64,000 bases of DNA from contig JACKCB010000001.1 of the NCBI GenBank assembly GCA_020634235.1, positions 1,550,001 to 1,614,000 of the forward strand. Reading direction: 5' to 3'. A model generated the notes under the pieces. It was not told the origin of the DNA, searched no databases, and saw nothing but the letters and a program-made list of their open reading frames with translations. Below are positions 27,201-36,059 of this stretch, piece by piece. Numbering within the stretch: position 1 is the first letter of the stretch; the number at the start of each line of letters is the position of its first letter. The position numbers and the translations under genes are program-made. The DNA is from Ardenticatenaceae bacterium (lineage in GTDB: Bacteria > Chloroflexota > Anaerolineae > Promineifilales > Promineifilaceae).

Positions 27201-28337
27201 ATCTAGCTTGTTGCTGGTGCCAGGCTGCGGGATACAGTCGCGCGAGCCGGGGGTGCAGGGGAAGACGGAGTCGAAGGCCGCGACCGGGATGGTGTTGGCC
27301 AGCACGAAGCTGGAGTTAGCCGGGGTGACGAAGTCGGCGGTGAACTTCCACAGGGTGAGGGCGTCTTGTGGTGCGCCGTATTGGGCACCATCATCCATGC
27401 TACCCACGAAGAAGTTGGGTATCCCGGCCGGGGGCGGGGTAGGACCATCGGCATCGGCAGGCAGCAGACCATCGCCGATGTTGTAGGCGCCACCGGCTGA
27501 GGCCGTGGTGGCCAGGAACGAGATGATCTGAGCAGCCGGGTTGCCGGCGATCAGGTCGCTGCGCTTGACGGCGTAAGCGCCAATGCCAGCAAAGGTGGTG
27601 CCGCCGGCAAATTCGCGCGTGCTGATGTAGAGGGCGTCGCCCCACATGCCGTACTTGGGATAGTCGGGGAAGTTGGTGCCGGTGCTGAAGGCGTAGCGGT
27701 AGTATGCACCGGTGGGGTCACCCGTCTGGGAAACGGCGACGCAGTTGAAGTAGGTTGGGCCGCTGGCGGTGAACTGGGTCAGGATCCAGCGATCATCAAA
27801 CTGGTCGTAGAGGACGATCGGGTCGCCGGAGTTGTCGGTCTGGCAGTCGCCACCGAAGCCAGCCCACAGGGTGTTGTTCAGAGCCGGACCATAGAGCGAA
27901 TTGCCCGCCTTGTCGAAAATCTGGAAGGAGAGGTTGCTCATGGCTACGTAATGGCTGGGACCCACATCGCCTACCGGGTCGGGAGGCGACACGCTGGAGA
28001 TGTTGGGTGGTCCATTGAAGCTGATAAGCGGGGCGGGGATGAGGTTGGGGCCGTTGGTGCTTTGCACCAGGGGGTCGATGCTCTGCGGGCCAAGTGGGCC
28101 TTCCAGGCCGGTGGCGCGCTCTGGGATCTCGCGGTAGGGACCTGGCTGCGACTGCAAGGGGGTTATGCTGCGCAGGGGAGGGGAAACGTCAAACTGTACC
28201 GCTGTGCTGGCACCGCGGTAGATACCGGCGGCGCTTTCGGCTTGGGCGGTGACGCTAGATGCACCCAACGCAGCGGCAAGAGCAATGGCGGCAATCAGGA
28301 TGATTACCAAGGGTGAAAGCTTCTTCATTTTACTCAT
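24225..28337 (-). CDS. Very large exported P-domain protein with C-terminal membrane anchor
   Basis: A 1370-residue paralog of the 17518-20853 protein, started at ATG 28337 because GGAG lies 5 bases upstream (a GTG directly before it is the alternative). After the signal peptide comes the same N-terminal module (PPDPVGDVGPSHYVAM, DQFDDRWILTQF), Ig-like and FN3-like regions and a P/Homo B domain. It then has a segment of about 190 residues with a BACON-like start and a jelly-roll-like fold (MDQNVVIPAGTATLSFYLEI), and a DUF11-like repeat. The C-terminus is a hydrophobic span followed by LLRRRSQLL, a sortase-like anchor without LPXTG. The paralog instead ends in YLPVLMKP. No catalytic domain recognised. 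Confidence 0.85.
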   Translation of the reverse strand: MSKMKKLSPLVIILIAAIALAAALGASSVTAQAESAAGIYRGASTAVQFDVSPPLRSITPLQSQPGPYREIPERATGLEGPLGPQSIDPLVQSTNGPNLIPAPLISFNGPPNISSVSPPDPVGDVGPSHYVAMSNLSFQIFDKAGNSLYGPALNNTLWAGFGGDCQTDNSGDPIVLYDQFDDRWILTQFTASGPTYFNCVAVSQTGDPTGAYYRYAFSTGTNFPDYPKYGMWGDALYISTREFAGGTTFAGIGAYAVKRSDLIAGNPAAQIISFLATTASAGGAYNIGDGLLPADADGPTPPPAGIPNFFVGSMDDGAQYGAPQDALTLWKFTADFVTPANSSFVLANTIPVAAFDSVFPCTPGSRDCIPQPGTSNKLDILSYRQRPLWRLAYRNFGSHESLVTNQAVEAATNMAGIRWYEIRDPNGSPTIYQQGTYAPGITDGIHRWMGSIAMDSSGNMALGYSASNATTTFPSVWYTGRLATDPLGTMPQGEGSIINGTGSQTGSQRWGDYTSMNVDPVDDCTFWYVNEWVPVTSSVGWQLRIGAFRFPECGSPDFTVGATPATQDICAGTNALYDVTVGSIQGYVNPVTLSASGNPAGTTTSFSTNPVVPPGSSTLTIGNTAAASAGSYNIDVVGVSQSGTHTSTVALNVFDAAATVSLSSPPNGATGVGLAPTFTWTGTGTSYTIEIATDAGFTNIVETATVGGTTYTSSGLAANTTHFWRVTADNVCGGNTSAAWSFTTVDLLCSSPNVAIPDNNPTGVTNDLIVGNSGSIDDLNVSVEMTHSWVGDVVFTLQHVDTGTTVTFYDRPGVPASTFGCSGDNVDATLDDEAATPVEDECGAGVPAIAGSFIPNNPLSAFDGEDLAGTWRITASDLAGGDTGTLNTWCIDAGTSGGGTPDITVNPASLSSTQATNTVVVQQLTIGNVGTADLNWMIDEAAPVAPAGPVSGGSSERLGTTAPSSDAKIAGGVMPHGRTDVIADGGFEAGTPNPFWNEASSNFGSPICDIASCGQGGGTGPHAGTYWTWFGGIAGVAETGSMDQNVVIPAGTATLSFYLEIPVADSTGFMNVDIDGNVLFTVTEADTGTYAIYAPVSLDVSAYADGGSHNVRFSSTTDAGAGPLNFFVDDVVLDVQEGGGSACDAPSDIAWLSVSPTAGTTISGTSTLVDVTFDSTGYPAGTYTGTLCVNSNDPDTPLVEVPVEMVVTDVVINPAIVVTATVGLDPMTCATTSSLVVGQPSTDVYYCYTVENTGNITLSLHDIMDDVGTNLSGVAYDLAPGATADTVALGLTISETVTTDTTNTVVWTAYLVTGASATASSTASVTEAPTDVTLSSFGGDSATLLPLLVATLAALLVGLGLLLRRRSQLL

Positions 28338-28678
28338 CACATCTCCTTACTTATTTCCTGATTCTTACTTGCTTGTGGGGATAACTGGGCATAGCGAGAT
28401 CCACCTGAGAAGCGCTGGAACTGAACAGTGGTAGGAGTAAGATGGTTCTTGGGTGCGAGGTGCTTCTATCCGGCAGTTATCTCACGACTTATCCGACGCA
28501 TTATACACCAACTATGGGGTTTGGTATACGAGTTTTGTTGTTGTATTGGTGGCAAAACGTACCGGATTCTGGAACTGGGCGAGGCGGTTTGGTTTGTGTG
28601 TCCCCGGCCGGGTGTCATCGGCCTGGGGGGGACTTCTTGGCGGTTGTGGACCGGCGGCAAATTGGCTACCATTGGGTG

Positions 28679-31129
28679 ATGCGTGGCCAGGATGAGGTGT
28701 TGGTAGCGGAGATTGCGGCGGCGCGCCCCGGCCGGGGGCGGCGGCTGGCGAGTTGTTTGGGCCGTGTGCTGCTGTTAGGTATTCAATTGGGGCTGGCCGG
28801 GCTGCTCGTTGGGCTTATTTTTGCGGCCGGCGGTTACTTCTACCTCAGCCGGGAACTGGCCGGGGCGGTGGCGCAGTTGGCGGTTTACCAGGGCAGCGGG
28901 CCGGGGGGCACGCCCCGCTTTTATGATCGCAATGGCCTTCTGTTGTTTGAGTTGCAGACGACGGAGAAGCGGCGCTGGCTGACCTACGAGGAGATTCCGC
29001 TGGCGGTGCGGCAGGCAACGGTAGCGGTGGAGGACGACACTTTCTGGACCAACCCGGGTTTTGATCTGTCGGCGATTGGGGCGGCGCTGCTGCGCAATTA
29101 CCGTGTGGAGGATTCCCGGCCGGTGGGAGCCAGCACCATCACCCAGCAGCTTGTGCGCAGCATCGCCTTCACTTACGAAGAGCGGGTGACCGCCAGCTAT
29201 GACCGCAAAATCCGCGAGATCTTCCTGGCGGCCATCCTCACCCGGCAGCGCAGCAAGCAAGATATCTTGCAGATGTACCTGAACGAGATCTACTACGGTA
29301 ACCTGGCCTATGGCATTGAGGCAGCGGCCCAAACCTACTTCGGCAAGCCGGCCGCGGCGCTGAACCTGGCCGAGGCGGCGTTCCTGGCCGGCCTACCGCA
29401 GGCCCCGGTGGAACTGAACCCATACGACAACTTCGAAGCAGCCAGGGAGCGGCAAAGCTTCATCCTGGACCTGATGGTGGAGGAGGGGATGATTACGGCA
29501 GTTGATGCCGAGGTGGCCAGAGGGATTGAGCTGGAGCTGGCCCCACTGATCCCGGTTGAGGTTGCGGTGGCTGGCACAACCCTGGAAGCACCCCATTTTG
29601 TGCTGTACGTGCAGGATTACCTGGCCAGCCGCTACGGAGCGGATGCGCTGATCCGCGGTGGCTGGCAGATTACCACCAGCCTGGACCTGAACATTCAGCG
29701 GCTGGCCGAGGAGAGGGTGCGGGCACAGGTGGCGGCGCGGGCCGCGGCCCACGATGTGAACAACGGTGCAGTGGTGGTTATGAAACCGGCCACGGGGGAG
29801 ATTTTGGCCATGGTGGGCAGCCTGGACTATTTTGACGAGGGGATTAGTGGCCAGGTGAATGTGACCCTGCGGCCACGCCAGCCGGGCAGCAGCATTAAGC
29901 CATTTACTTATGCGGCGGCAATGGAGCGGGGCTGGACAACGGGGGATGTGCTGTGGGACGTGCCTATTGCCCTGGACCTGGGTAATAACCAGGAGTTTGT
30001 GCCGGTGAATTATGATGGCCGTTTTCATGGGCCGCTGCTGCTGCGGGATGCGCTGGCTAACAGCTATAACATTCCGCCCATCCAGCTCATTCGCGACATC
30101 GGCATTGGCACGATGATTGACACGGCGCGCCGGCTAGGGGTGGAGTCGCTAACGGAACCGGCCGGGTTCTATGGCCTGACGCTGACGTTGGGCGGGGGAG
30201 AGGTACCGCTGCTGGAGATGACGCGGGCTTATGCTACGCTGGCCAACATGGGCGAGCGGTCACGCCTGACCAGCGTGCTGCATATTGAGGATGGGCGCGG
30301 TCAGGTGGTGTATGATGTGCAGCAAGACCGTGTGCCGCCGCTCAAGGCGCTGGATCCGCGCATCGCTTACATCATCACCGACATTTTGGATGATGATGAG
30401 GCGCGCGTGCCGGCCATGGGCCGGAATTATGACCTGGCGCCGCCGTACCCGGCCGGGGTGAAAACCGGCACTACCAACGACTTCCGCGACAACTGGACCA
30501 TTGGCTACACGCCCGGCCTGGTAGTGGGGGTGTGGATGGGCAACAGCGATGGCCACCCCATGCGCAATTCCTCCGGCCTGAGCGGCGCGGCGCCTGTCTG
30601 GCGGGGGATTGTGGATGGGGTTTATGCCGACCCGCAGTTGGCGGCCAGCCTGGCTGTGAACGGCAGCCCGCCGGCCAGCGAATTCACCCGGCCCAATGGC
30701 ATCGAGGAGAAAAGCGTTTGCCTGCCACGGGGGACCGGTGGCAGCCAGTGTGCCGCCTCGCGCACCGACCTTTTCCTGGTGGGGGGGCCGCAGCGCGGTC
30801 TGCCGCGGCTGGGGTACCGGCCGGATGTTAGCAGCAACCCCGGGGCATGGACGCTGGCCGTGCTGCCGCTGCCAGCAGCCGAGGCGCAGCAGTTGAACTT
30901 GCCGGCGCTGAGCAATGGCTACAAGCCACCCACGCCCACGCAGTGCGTGGTGAACAGTGGGCTAACCGTGCCGGGCAGCACGACGCGGTTGTTCCTGGCG
31001 ATTCCGCCGTATTACCCGGATGAGGTGCGCGCCCGGTTGTGGGCGCAGACGTATGGGGGCGGGACGATGGCTCCACCGGTGGTTTGCCCGGTGAGTGTGG
31101 TGCAGCGGGCGCGGGAAAATGCACCGTAA
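28679..31129 (+). CDS. Class A penicillin-binding protein (bifunctional transglycosylase/transpeptidase)
   Basis: I choose ATG 28679 (MRGQDEVLV), giving 816 residues; the open frame back to 28442 has no ribosome site and unconserved sequence. A single span at about 33-55 anchors it. The GT51 domain has EDDTFWTNPG with the catalytic Glu, GASTITQQLVRS, and the QRSKQDILQMYLNEIYYG region. The transpeptidase has GSSIKPF (nucleophile Ser), SNSYN in the form NSYNIP, and KTGTTNDFRDNW. The last ~130 residues are an unassigned tail with paired Cys. It polymerises and cross-links peptidoglycan outside the membrane. Confidence 0.92.
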   Translation: MRGQDEVLVAEIAAARPGRGRRLASCLGRVLLLGIQLGLAGLLVGLIFAAGGYFYLSRELAGAVAQLAVYQGSGPGGTPRFYDRNGLLLFELQTTEKRRWLTYEEIPLAVRQATVAVEDDTFWTNPGFDLSAIGAALLRNYRVEDSRPVGASTITQQLVRSIAFTYEERVTASYDRKIREIFLAAILTRQRSKQDILQMYLNEIYYGNLAYGIEAAAQTYFGKPAAALNLAEAAFLAGLPQAPVELNPYDNFEAARERQSFILDLMVEEGMITAVDAEVARGIELELAPLIPVEVAVAGTTLEAPHFVLYVQDYLASRYGADALIRGGWQITTSLDLNIQRLAEERVRAQVAARAAAHDVNNGAVVVMKPATGEILAMVGSLDYFDEGISGQVNVTLRPRQPGSSIKPFTYAAAMERGWTTGDVLWDVPIALDLGNNQEFVPVNYDGRFHGPLLLRDALANSYNIPPIQLIRDIGIGTMIDTARRLGVESLTEPAGFYGLTLTLGGGEVPLLEMTRAYATLANMGERSRLTSVLHIEDGRGQVVYDVQQDRVPPLKALDPRIAYIITDILDDDEARVPAMGRNYDLAPPYPAGVKTGTTNDFRDNWTIGYTPGLVVGVWMGNSDGHPMRNSSGLSGAAPVWRGIVDGVYADPQLAASLAVNGSPPASEFTRPNGIEEKSVCLPRGTGGSQCAASRTDLFLVGGPQRGLPRLGYRPDVSSNPGAWTLAVLPLPAAEAQQLNLPALSNGYKPPTPTQCVVNSGLTVPGSTTRLFLAIPPYYPDEVRARLWAQTYGGGTMAPPVVCPVSVVQRARENAP

Positions 31130-31154
31130 GGGGGGAAAGCAATTGGACGAGGAT

Positions 31155-31799
31155 TTAGTGGGGGGCGCGACGCTGGCGCAGGGCGACAAGCAGGGCGAGT
31201 AGGGCCAGCAGGCCACCGCCCAGGGCCAGGTTTAGGCGGCGGAGGGTTTGGTCGGCCCCGGCCGGGGTGTGGCCCTGCTTTACCAGTTGCCATTTGAGCA
31301 GGGTGCCGCCGTCGACGATGGGCAGGGGGGCCAGGCTGCCAGAGAAGATGAAGCCGTGGCTGAGACAGGAGAGGGTGGCCAGTTCGCGGCGAATGCTCCC
31401 GGCCGGGGTCTGCTGCCGCCAGCGCAGACTGAACAGCAAGCCCAGGGCGCTGAAGATTGGCCCGCCAAGGGCACGTATCTGGTGGGTGCGCGGTGGCACG
31501 TCGTTGTTGTCGTACAGGGTGCGGGGCATGTCGGCGGCCAGGCGAATACGATCCATGGGGGCATTGGCCAGGCGAGCGCTGACGGTGTGGGCCAGGGCGT
31601 GGCCTATGTCGGCGCTGAGGGGTATGGGGGTGGCCAGCGCGCCGAGGAGAAGTCGTTGGGGCAGGCTGCGTCCCGGCCGGGATTTGCCGGCCAGCCACAC
31701 CAGCAGCCCCCACAGCAGGAAGGGCATCAGCCAGAAACTGGGCCGGGCTACGACGGGGACAGCGTTAAAGCGAAATAGCGCTCGCTCTTGATTTGACAT
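31155..31799 (-). CDS. M50-like membrane protein lacking the catalytic glutamate
   Basis: A 214-residue membrane protein. The zinc motif HExxH of site-2 proteases appears as GHALAHTVSAR (H67-A-L-A-H71), keeping both His but replacing Glu by Ala. The second M50 motif is recognisable as APLPIVDGGTLLKW, with the metal-binding Asp retained. Two or three further hydrophobic segments are visible. An active M50 enzyme would cut transmembrane helices. Without Glu this is probably non-proteolytic, perhaps a binding or regulatory homologue. AAGGAGATGTT precedes the ATG. Confidence 0.65.
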   Translation of the reverse strand: MSNQERALFRFNAVPVVARPSFWLMPFLLWGLLVWLAGKSRPGRSLPQRLLLGALATPIPLSADIGHALAHTVSARLANAPMDRIRLAADMPRTLYDNNDVPPRTHQIRALGGPIFSALGLLFSLRWRQQTPAGSIRRELATLSCLSHGFIFSGSLAPLPIVDGGTLLKWQLVKQGHTPAGADQTLRRLNLALGGGLLALLALLVALRQRRAPH

Positions 31800-31863
31800 A
31801 ACATCTCCTTGGCCGGAGAGTACAGCCTTAACTTGAGAGGCACCCTCTCAGCCTCTCACCCCC

Positions 31864-32394
31864 TCAGGTCAGTTCCCGGCCGGTGTTTAGCCGCGCCAGC
31901 TCCGTATCCAGGTCTAGTTTAATGATTTCCAGGGCCGGAACCGGGATGCTGAGGTTGAGGGTGTTGATCTGGCCGTTGAGTTTGGCCAGTTGGGCATCCA
32001 GATCGGCGCAGCGGCGGGACCAATCCAGGCGGATGGCCAGGCGATGGGTATTGCTGGGGGCGATATGGTAGTTGTAGTTTGTCTCCTGCCAGGTGTGGCT
32101 CAGGCTGCGGCGGAAGGTGGCGATTTTGGCCAGCATGGCGTTGCGGTCGGCGATCCAGGGCAGGGTGTAGTCGTTGTCTTTGAGCAGCTTGTAGGCTGTT
32201 TCCCGGTCTTGGGCGTAGGGGTTGTGGGGATCCAGGTTGAGGGGCTTGCCCCGGCCGGGGAGATTTTCAAACGCGCCTTTAGCCTGGGCATCATCGATGA
32301 TCCGCTCCACCATGCTGCGCAAATCTTCCAGCGCGCTGTCACGCCGCCGGTTAGACGCTTCCGTGTTGTCTGAAAACTTCTCGTAGGGATTCAT
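31864..32394 (-). CDS. DUF1992 (DnaJC28-like) protein
   Basis: A 176-residue cytosolic protein with the DUF1992 core IIDDAQAKGAFENLPGRGKPL, then NPYAQDRETAYKLLKDNDYTLPWI, at about residues 32-80. The remaining half is charged and helical, probably a coiled coil. The domain is found in bacteria and in human DNAJC28, and its biochemical role is not known. The Pro-Gly-Arg of the motif is one of the non-PAG readings of the iterated palindrome. Confidence 0.85.
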   Translation of the reverse strand: MNPYEKFSDNTEASNRRRDSALEDLRSMVERIIDDAQAKGAFENLPGRGKPLNLDPHNPYAQDRETAYKLLKDNDYTLPWIADRNAMLAKIATFRRSLSHTWQETNYNYHIAPSNTHRLAIRLDWSRRCADLDAQLAKLNGQINTLNLSIPVPALEIIKLDLDTELARLNTGRELT

Positions 32395-32432
32395 GATCGT
32401 GCTTGTTGACTCGTCCTTGTGTTGAGATATTG

Positions 32433-32466
32433 CCGGCGGGGTTCCCGGCGGGGTTCCCGGCCGGGC
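32433..32466. repeat. Short tandem array of a 12-bp unit ending in an iterated palindrome
   Basis: CCGGCGGGGTTC occurs twice (32433-32444, 32445-32456), followed by CCGGCCGGGC. The unit CCCGGCGGGG differs from the iterated palindrome by one missing C. Confidence 0.85.
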
Positions 32467-32469
32467 TGT

Positions 32470-35400
32470 CTATGAGACCGGCAGCGAAAAATAGAACGTG
32501 CTGCCCATGCCCACCTGGCTTTCGCACCAGGCGCGGCCGCCGTGCCGCTCGGCCACCGACTTAACGATAGATAGCCCCAGGCCGGACCCCTTGACGCGCG
32601 CACTGCTGCGCTGCTTCACCTGATAGAACTTCTCAAACAGGCGCACCTGATCGGCCTTGGCGATGCCGGGGCCGTGATCCTGCACGCTGAAGATAACCTC
32701 GTTTTTCTCACGCTCGACCATCAGCGTGACCGTACCGCTTTGCGGTGCATATTTGATGGCATTGCTGACCAGATTGACCATGGCGCGCTGCACCAGGGCT
32801 TCATCGCCAACGACCACTGGCACATCCGGCATGGCGTAAACTTTTAGCTCGATACCTTGCGCCCCGGCCGGTTCGGCCTGTTCGCGGGCTACCCGCCGCA
32901 GCAAGATACCCGGCACAATCTCATCGCGCATCAGTTCCACGCCCGCTTCCAGACGCCCCAGGTCCAGCAGGTCCTCAATGAGGGTGGACATCTGCTGGAT
33001 GCCGGCCATGATTTTGTCGATGTACTCTTGCTGCTGGATGTTGATCTCGCCCACCATGGGCAGCATGGTCATGTAGCCGCGCATGTAGGTGAGCGGCCCG
33101 CGCAGGTCGTGCGATACGGTAGCTACGAATTCCGACTTCATCTCGTCCAGTTCTTTCAGGTAGGAGATGTCGTGCAGCACAGCCACGCGGCCCAAGACCT
33201 GGCCATCATTGCTGTAGATGGTGGCGGCGCTGGTGAAGAGGGTGCGCCCGTCGGCGGCGGTGATCTCCATGTTGCGCGGGCGCTTGGCTTCGTTGAGCAG
33301 CGTTTCCAGCAACTGCGTGGATTGGATCACGGCGGTGACCGGCCGGCCCATCACTTTGCTGGCTTCCAGTTGGAAGGCTTGCTCCATGGCCGGGTTGATG
33401 AGCAGGATGCGCTCTGTCTGGTCGGTGACGATAACGGCATCGGCGGTGCTGGCCAATACGGCCGCCAGCCGGCGGCGCCCGCCTTCGGCCGTGGCGAAGA
33501 GGCGGGCGTTTTCTACCAGCACTGACGCCTGGCCGGCCAGGGTGCGCAGCAGGTCTAGCTCTTTGCTGGTAAACTGGTGGGCCTTATTGTGACCCAGCCA
33601 GAGGACGCCCTGGAAGCGTTTTTGGCTGTAGAGGGGAATGGCGGTGAGGGCGCGCACGGGGCTGTCGACCCCGGCCGGGATGTCAAACTCGCGCCGTATC
33701 TGGCCGGGCGTGTGCAGCAAGAGTTCACCCTGCGAGCGCACCAGCGAGGCAACTTGCCGGTCCAACCGTTCCATGCTGGCCGCAAGCTCTCCTTCGCCAA
33801 AGGTCAGCGGGTAGCGGCCGCTGGGGTTGACCACCACGGCGCGCACGCCGGCGGCTCCTGTGCCCTTGAGGGCCGATTGCAGCACAGTGGGCATTCCTTC
33901 CTGGATATTGATGCTGGCTGAGACGGCCTGGCTGGCAGTGAGCAGGAGTGACACTTCATCTAGCTGGCTCTTTATGGAGAAGCGCATGCTCTCGAAAGCC
34001 TGGCCAAGCTGGCCAATTTCATCGTGGCTTTCAATTTGAATGGGGGTGTTGAGGCCGCCCTGGGCCACGTGCTGCGAAGCGGTGACCAGCTCATTGAGGG
34101 GGCGGGTGATGCTCTGGCCGATGACCCACAGGTTGGCGCCAAAGGCCACCATTAGCAGCAGGAAGATGCCCAACCAGGGAATGCTGATTTGCAGAGCCTG
34201 GGTGATGAGGGCGGCGTAGGGCATGGTGACCACGGTGGTCCAGGGATGGCTCTGGCCGCCGGCCAGGGCGTAGGCAATCTCGCGCCCCTGGCCGGTGGCG
34301 ATGCCTTCGTAAACTGTGCCGCCCACGTCGGCCCGGCCGGGGTAGGTCTTGACCGGTGTGGTGGGCGGGGTCCAACTGGCCAGCCGGCTGGCCTGGTCGC
34401 TGCCGGCGATGACCTGGCTGCGCTCGTCTAGCACCATGACCTGCCCGGGGTTAGGGATGCCGTTCACGCCGTCTACCAAATCGGCCACCACCAGGCTGGG
34501 AATGCGCCCGATGAGTGTGCCAATGGGCTGCCCGGCGCTGTTGAACATGGGCACAATCACGCTGACCAGGTACTCGCTGCCGGCCTGCCCGCTGGTGATC
34601 ATGGCGGCCTGTGCGGCCAGGGCGTCGCGGCTGGCGCTTTGTTCTTCACGGGTCAGGGTGGGAAGGCTCCCGGCCGGGTAGGTGGCCAACACCTGCCCGG
34701 CGGCGGTAACCGCGATCAACTGCTGGAACTGGCCGCCCTGGCTGTAGATTTGCCGCAGCATTTCTGTGGTGGCCTGGGGGGTGCTGTCTGGTGGTTGGGC
34801 CAGGCTGTTGGCCTGCTGCAAAAACGTTTGCAGGCCGGCCCGAAACTGGGGGATGCGCTGTGATACTGTCTGGGCGGTCACGGCCATCTGGTTGGTTAGG
34901 AGCTGCCGCGATAGGCTAACGCTGAGGGTGAGGATGAGCAGCAGGAGAAACAGCCCCACGGTGCCGGCAAAGAGGCCAAAATTGAGCATGAGCCGGGTGC
35001 GCAGGCTTTGGGCCTGGGGGTTGGTGGTGGTTGTCCCCGGCCGGGAATGCCAGGCCGGTATGGCCCAATACAAAATTGTGACGGCCAGGCCACTGGCCAG
35101 CCCGGCGGCGGCCAGGGCCAGTGCGGTACGCCCGGTATGCGCCAAGGTCCAGGCCAGCGCTTCTGAGCTGCTGAGCGTGGGCGGTGTGTAGCAATAAGCC
35201 CCCAGGGCCACCAGCCAGACCAGCAGCAGGGGGCTAAGTGGCCCGGCGACCACCGGGTAGCGGACCCAGCGAAAACGGTTCCACGGGGTGGCGGGGTTCA
35301 GGCTGTAGGCGGCGAGCAGGCCCACCAAGGCGTAATAGAAGGGGTCGAAAATCTGGTGTGACTGCCACAGGGCCTGGCCCAGGCCGGTGAAGAAACCGAC

Positions 35401-35745
35401 GATAAGGGCGGCCCCCGGGCTGAGGCTGCCGCCGGCCAGCAGCAGGGCGACCAGGCTAAACAGCCCCAGGTAGCTCTGGCTGGTGGGCGTGAGGTCGTTG
35501 GGTGTGGCCCGGCCGGGGAGGAGCTGTAAGGGCAGTAGCTGCCCCAGGAGCAGCGCGCTCACGATGAGCAGCGCGGTGACTGCCCATTGGTGCTGCGTTT
35601 GGGCGGCATAGTCGGCGCGCTGCCGGTACAGCGCATAGGCAAAGGTTATGCCGTACAGCAGGAGCAGGGTGTAACCCAGGAGCAGGCGAGTGGGTAAGAG
35701 GAGTTGTGGCAGTGCCGTGCCGCCCCACAGAGACTCAAGTGGCAT
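32470..35745 (-). CDS. Large multidomain membrane sensor histidine kinase
   Basis: A 1091-residue kinase. An N-terminal block of about seven hydrophobic spans (1-235) precedes another span (about 250-280), an extracellular Cache-like sensor (about 285-510), a span, HAMP (SITRPLNELVTASQHVAQGG), a GAF-like domain (about 600-755) and a PAS domain (about 765-880). HisKA has FVATVSHDLRGPLTYMRGY and HATPase_c has NLVSNAIKYAP, DHGPGI, GSGLGLS. GAF/PAS input plus an extracellular sensor suggests signal integration. No cognate regulator is adjacent. AGGAGA lies ahead of the ATG, and a good promoter is at 35841-35869. Confidence 0.9.
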   Translation of the reverse strand: MPLESLWGGTALPQLLLPTRLLLGYTLLLLYGITFAYALYRQRADYAAQTQHQWAVTALLIVSALLLGQLLPLQLLPGRATPNDLTPTSQSYLGLFSLVALLLAGGSLSPGAALIVGFFTGLGQALWQSHQIFDPFYYALVGLLAAYSLNPATPWNRFRWVRYPVVAGPLSPLLLVWLVALGAYCYTPPTLSSSEALAWTLAHTGRTALALAAAGLASGLAVTILYWAIPAWHSRPGTTTTNPQAQSLRTRLMLNFGLFAGTVGLFLLLLILTLSVSLSRQLLTNQMAVTAQTVSQRIPQFRAGLQTFLQQANSLAQPPDSTPQATTEMLRQIYSQGGQFQQLIAVTAAGQVLATYPAGSLPTLTREEQSASRDALAAQAAMITSGQAGSEYLVSVIVPMFNSAGQPIGTLIGRIPSLVVADLVDGVNGIPNPGQVMVLDERSQVIAGSDQASRLASWTPPTTPVKTYPGRADVGGTVYEGIATGQGREIAYALAGGQSHPWTTVVTMPYAALITQALQISIPWLGIFLLLMVAFGANLWVIGQSITRPLNELVTASQHVAQGGLNTPIQIESHDEIGQLGQAFESMRFSIKSQLDEVSLLLTASQAVSASINIQEGMPTVLQSALKGTGAAGVRAVVVNPSGRYPLTFGEGELAASMERLDRQVASLVRSQGELLLHTPGQIRREFDIPAGVDSPVRALTAIPLYSQKRFQGVLWLGHNKAHQFTSKELDLLRTLAGQASVLVENARLFATAEGGRRRLAAVLASTADAVIVTDQTERILLINPAMEQAFQLEASKVMGRPVTAVIQSTQLLETLLNEAKRPRNMEITAADGRTLFTSAATIYSNDGQVLGRVAVLHDISYLKELDEMKSEFVATVSHDLRGPLTYMRGYMTMLPMVGEINIQQQEYIDKIMAGIQQMSTLIEDLLDLGRLEAGVELMRDEIVPGILLRRVAREQAEPAGAQGIELKVYAMPDVPVVVGDEALVQRAMVNLVSNAIKYAPQSGTVTLMVEREKNEVIFSVQDHGPGIAKADQVRLFEKFYQVKQRSSARVKGSGLGLSIVKSVAERHGGRAWCESQVGMGSTFYFSLPVS

Positions 35746-35840
35746 GCGTATCGTCTCCTGTGATTCTCAATCGCACGTGCTGGTTGCCTTTGATGTGCTT
35801 CCTAAGCGAAGGTAATGGCATAGTTGTCCTGGAAGGCAAA

Positions 35841-35869
35841 ATTATAGCATGGGGCAGATCCGATAGCAA
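35841..35869 (-). promoter_or_regulatory. Promoter of the large histidine kinase gene
   Basis: On the minus strand TTGCTA (35869-35864), 17-bp spacer, TATAAT (35846-35841), with TGC before the -10. The start codon is about 96 bases from the -10. Confidence 0.7.
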
Positions 35870-36059
35870 TTGGCCACCTGCCCCGGCCGGGGTACCTTGG
35901 AACCAGTTCGCACCCGGCGGATATTTGTCTTTTGCCGTGTTGTCCATTATCATCACCTTCGCCTTTCGTTGCCCAGTGGCTCAGACGATTTCCAGACCGT
36001 TTGCCGGTCGATAAGCAGCTGAGAAGCCATGCCGGTGGTAAGGGATATCAGCCCATTTC
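35870..36059. other. Remaining intergenic DNA between the kinase and the stalk protein
   Basis: Holds one iterated palindrome copy (near 35881) and no recognisable gene. Together with the promoter region it makes a 314-base gap. No clear plus-strand promoter for the stalk gene was seen. Confidence 0.4.
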
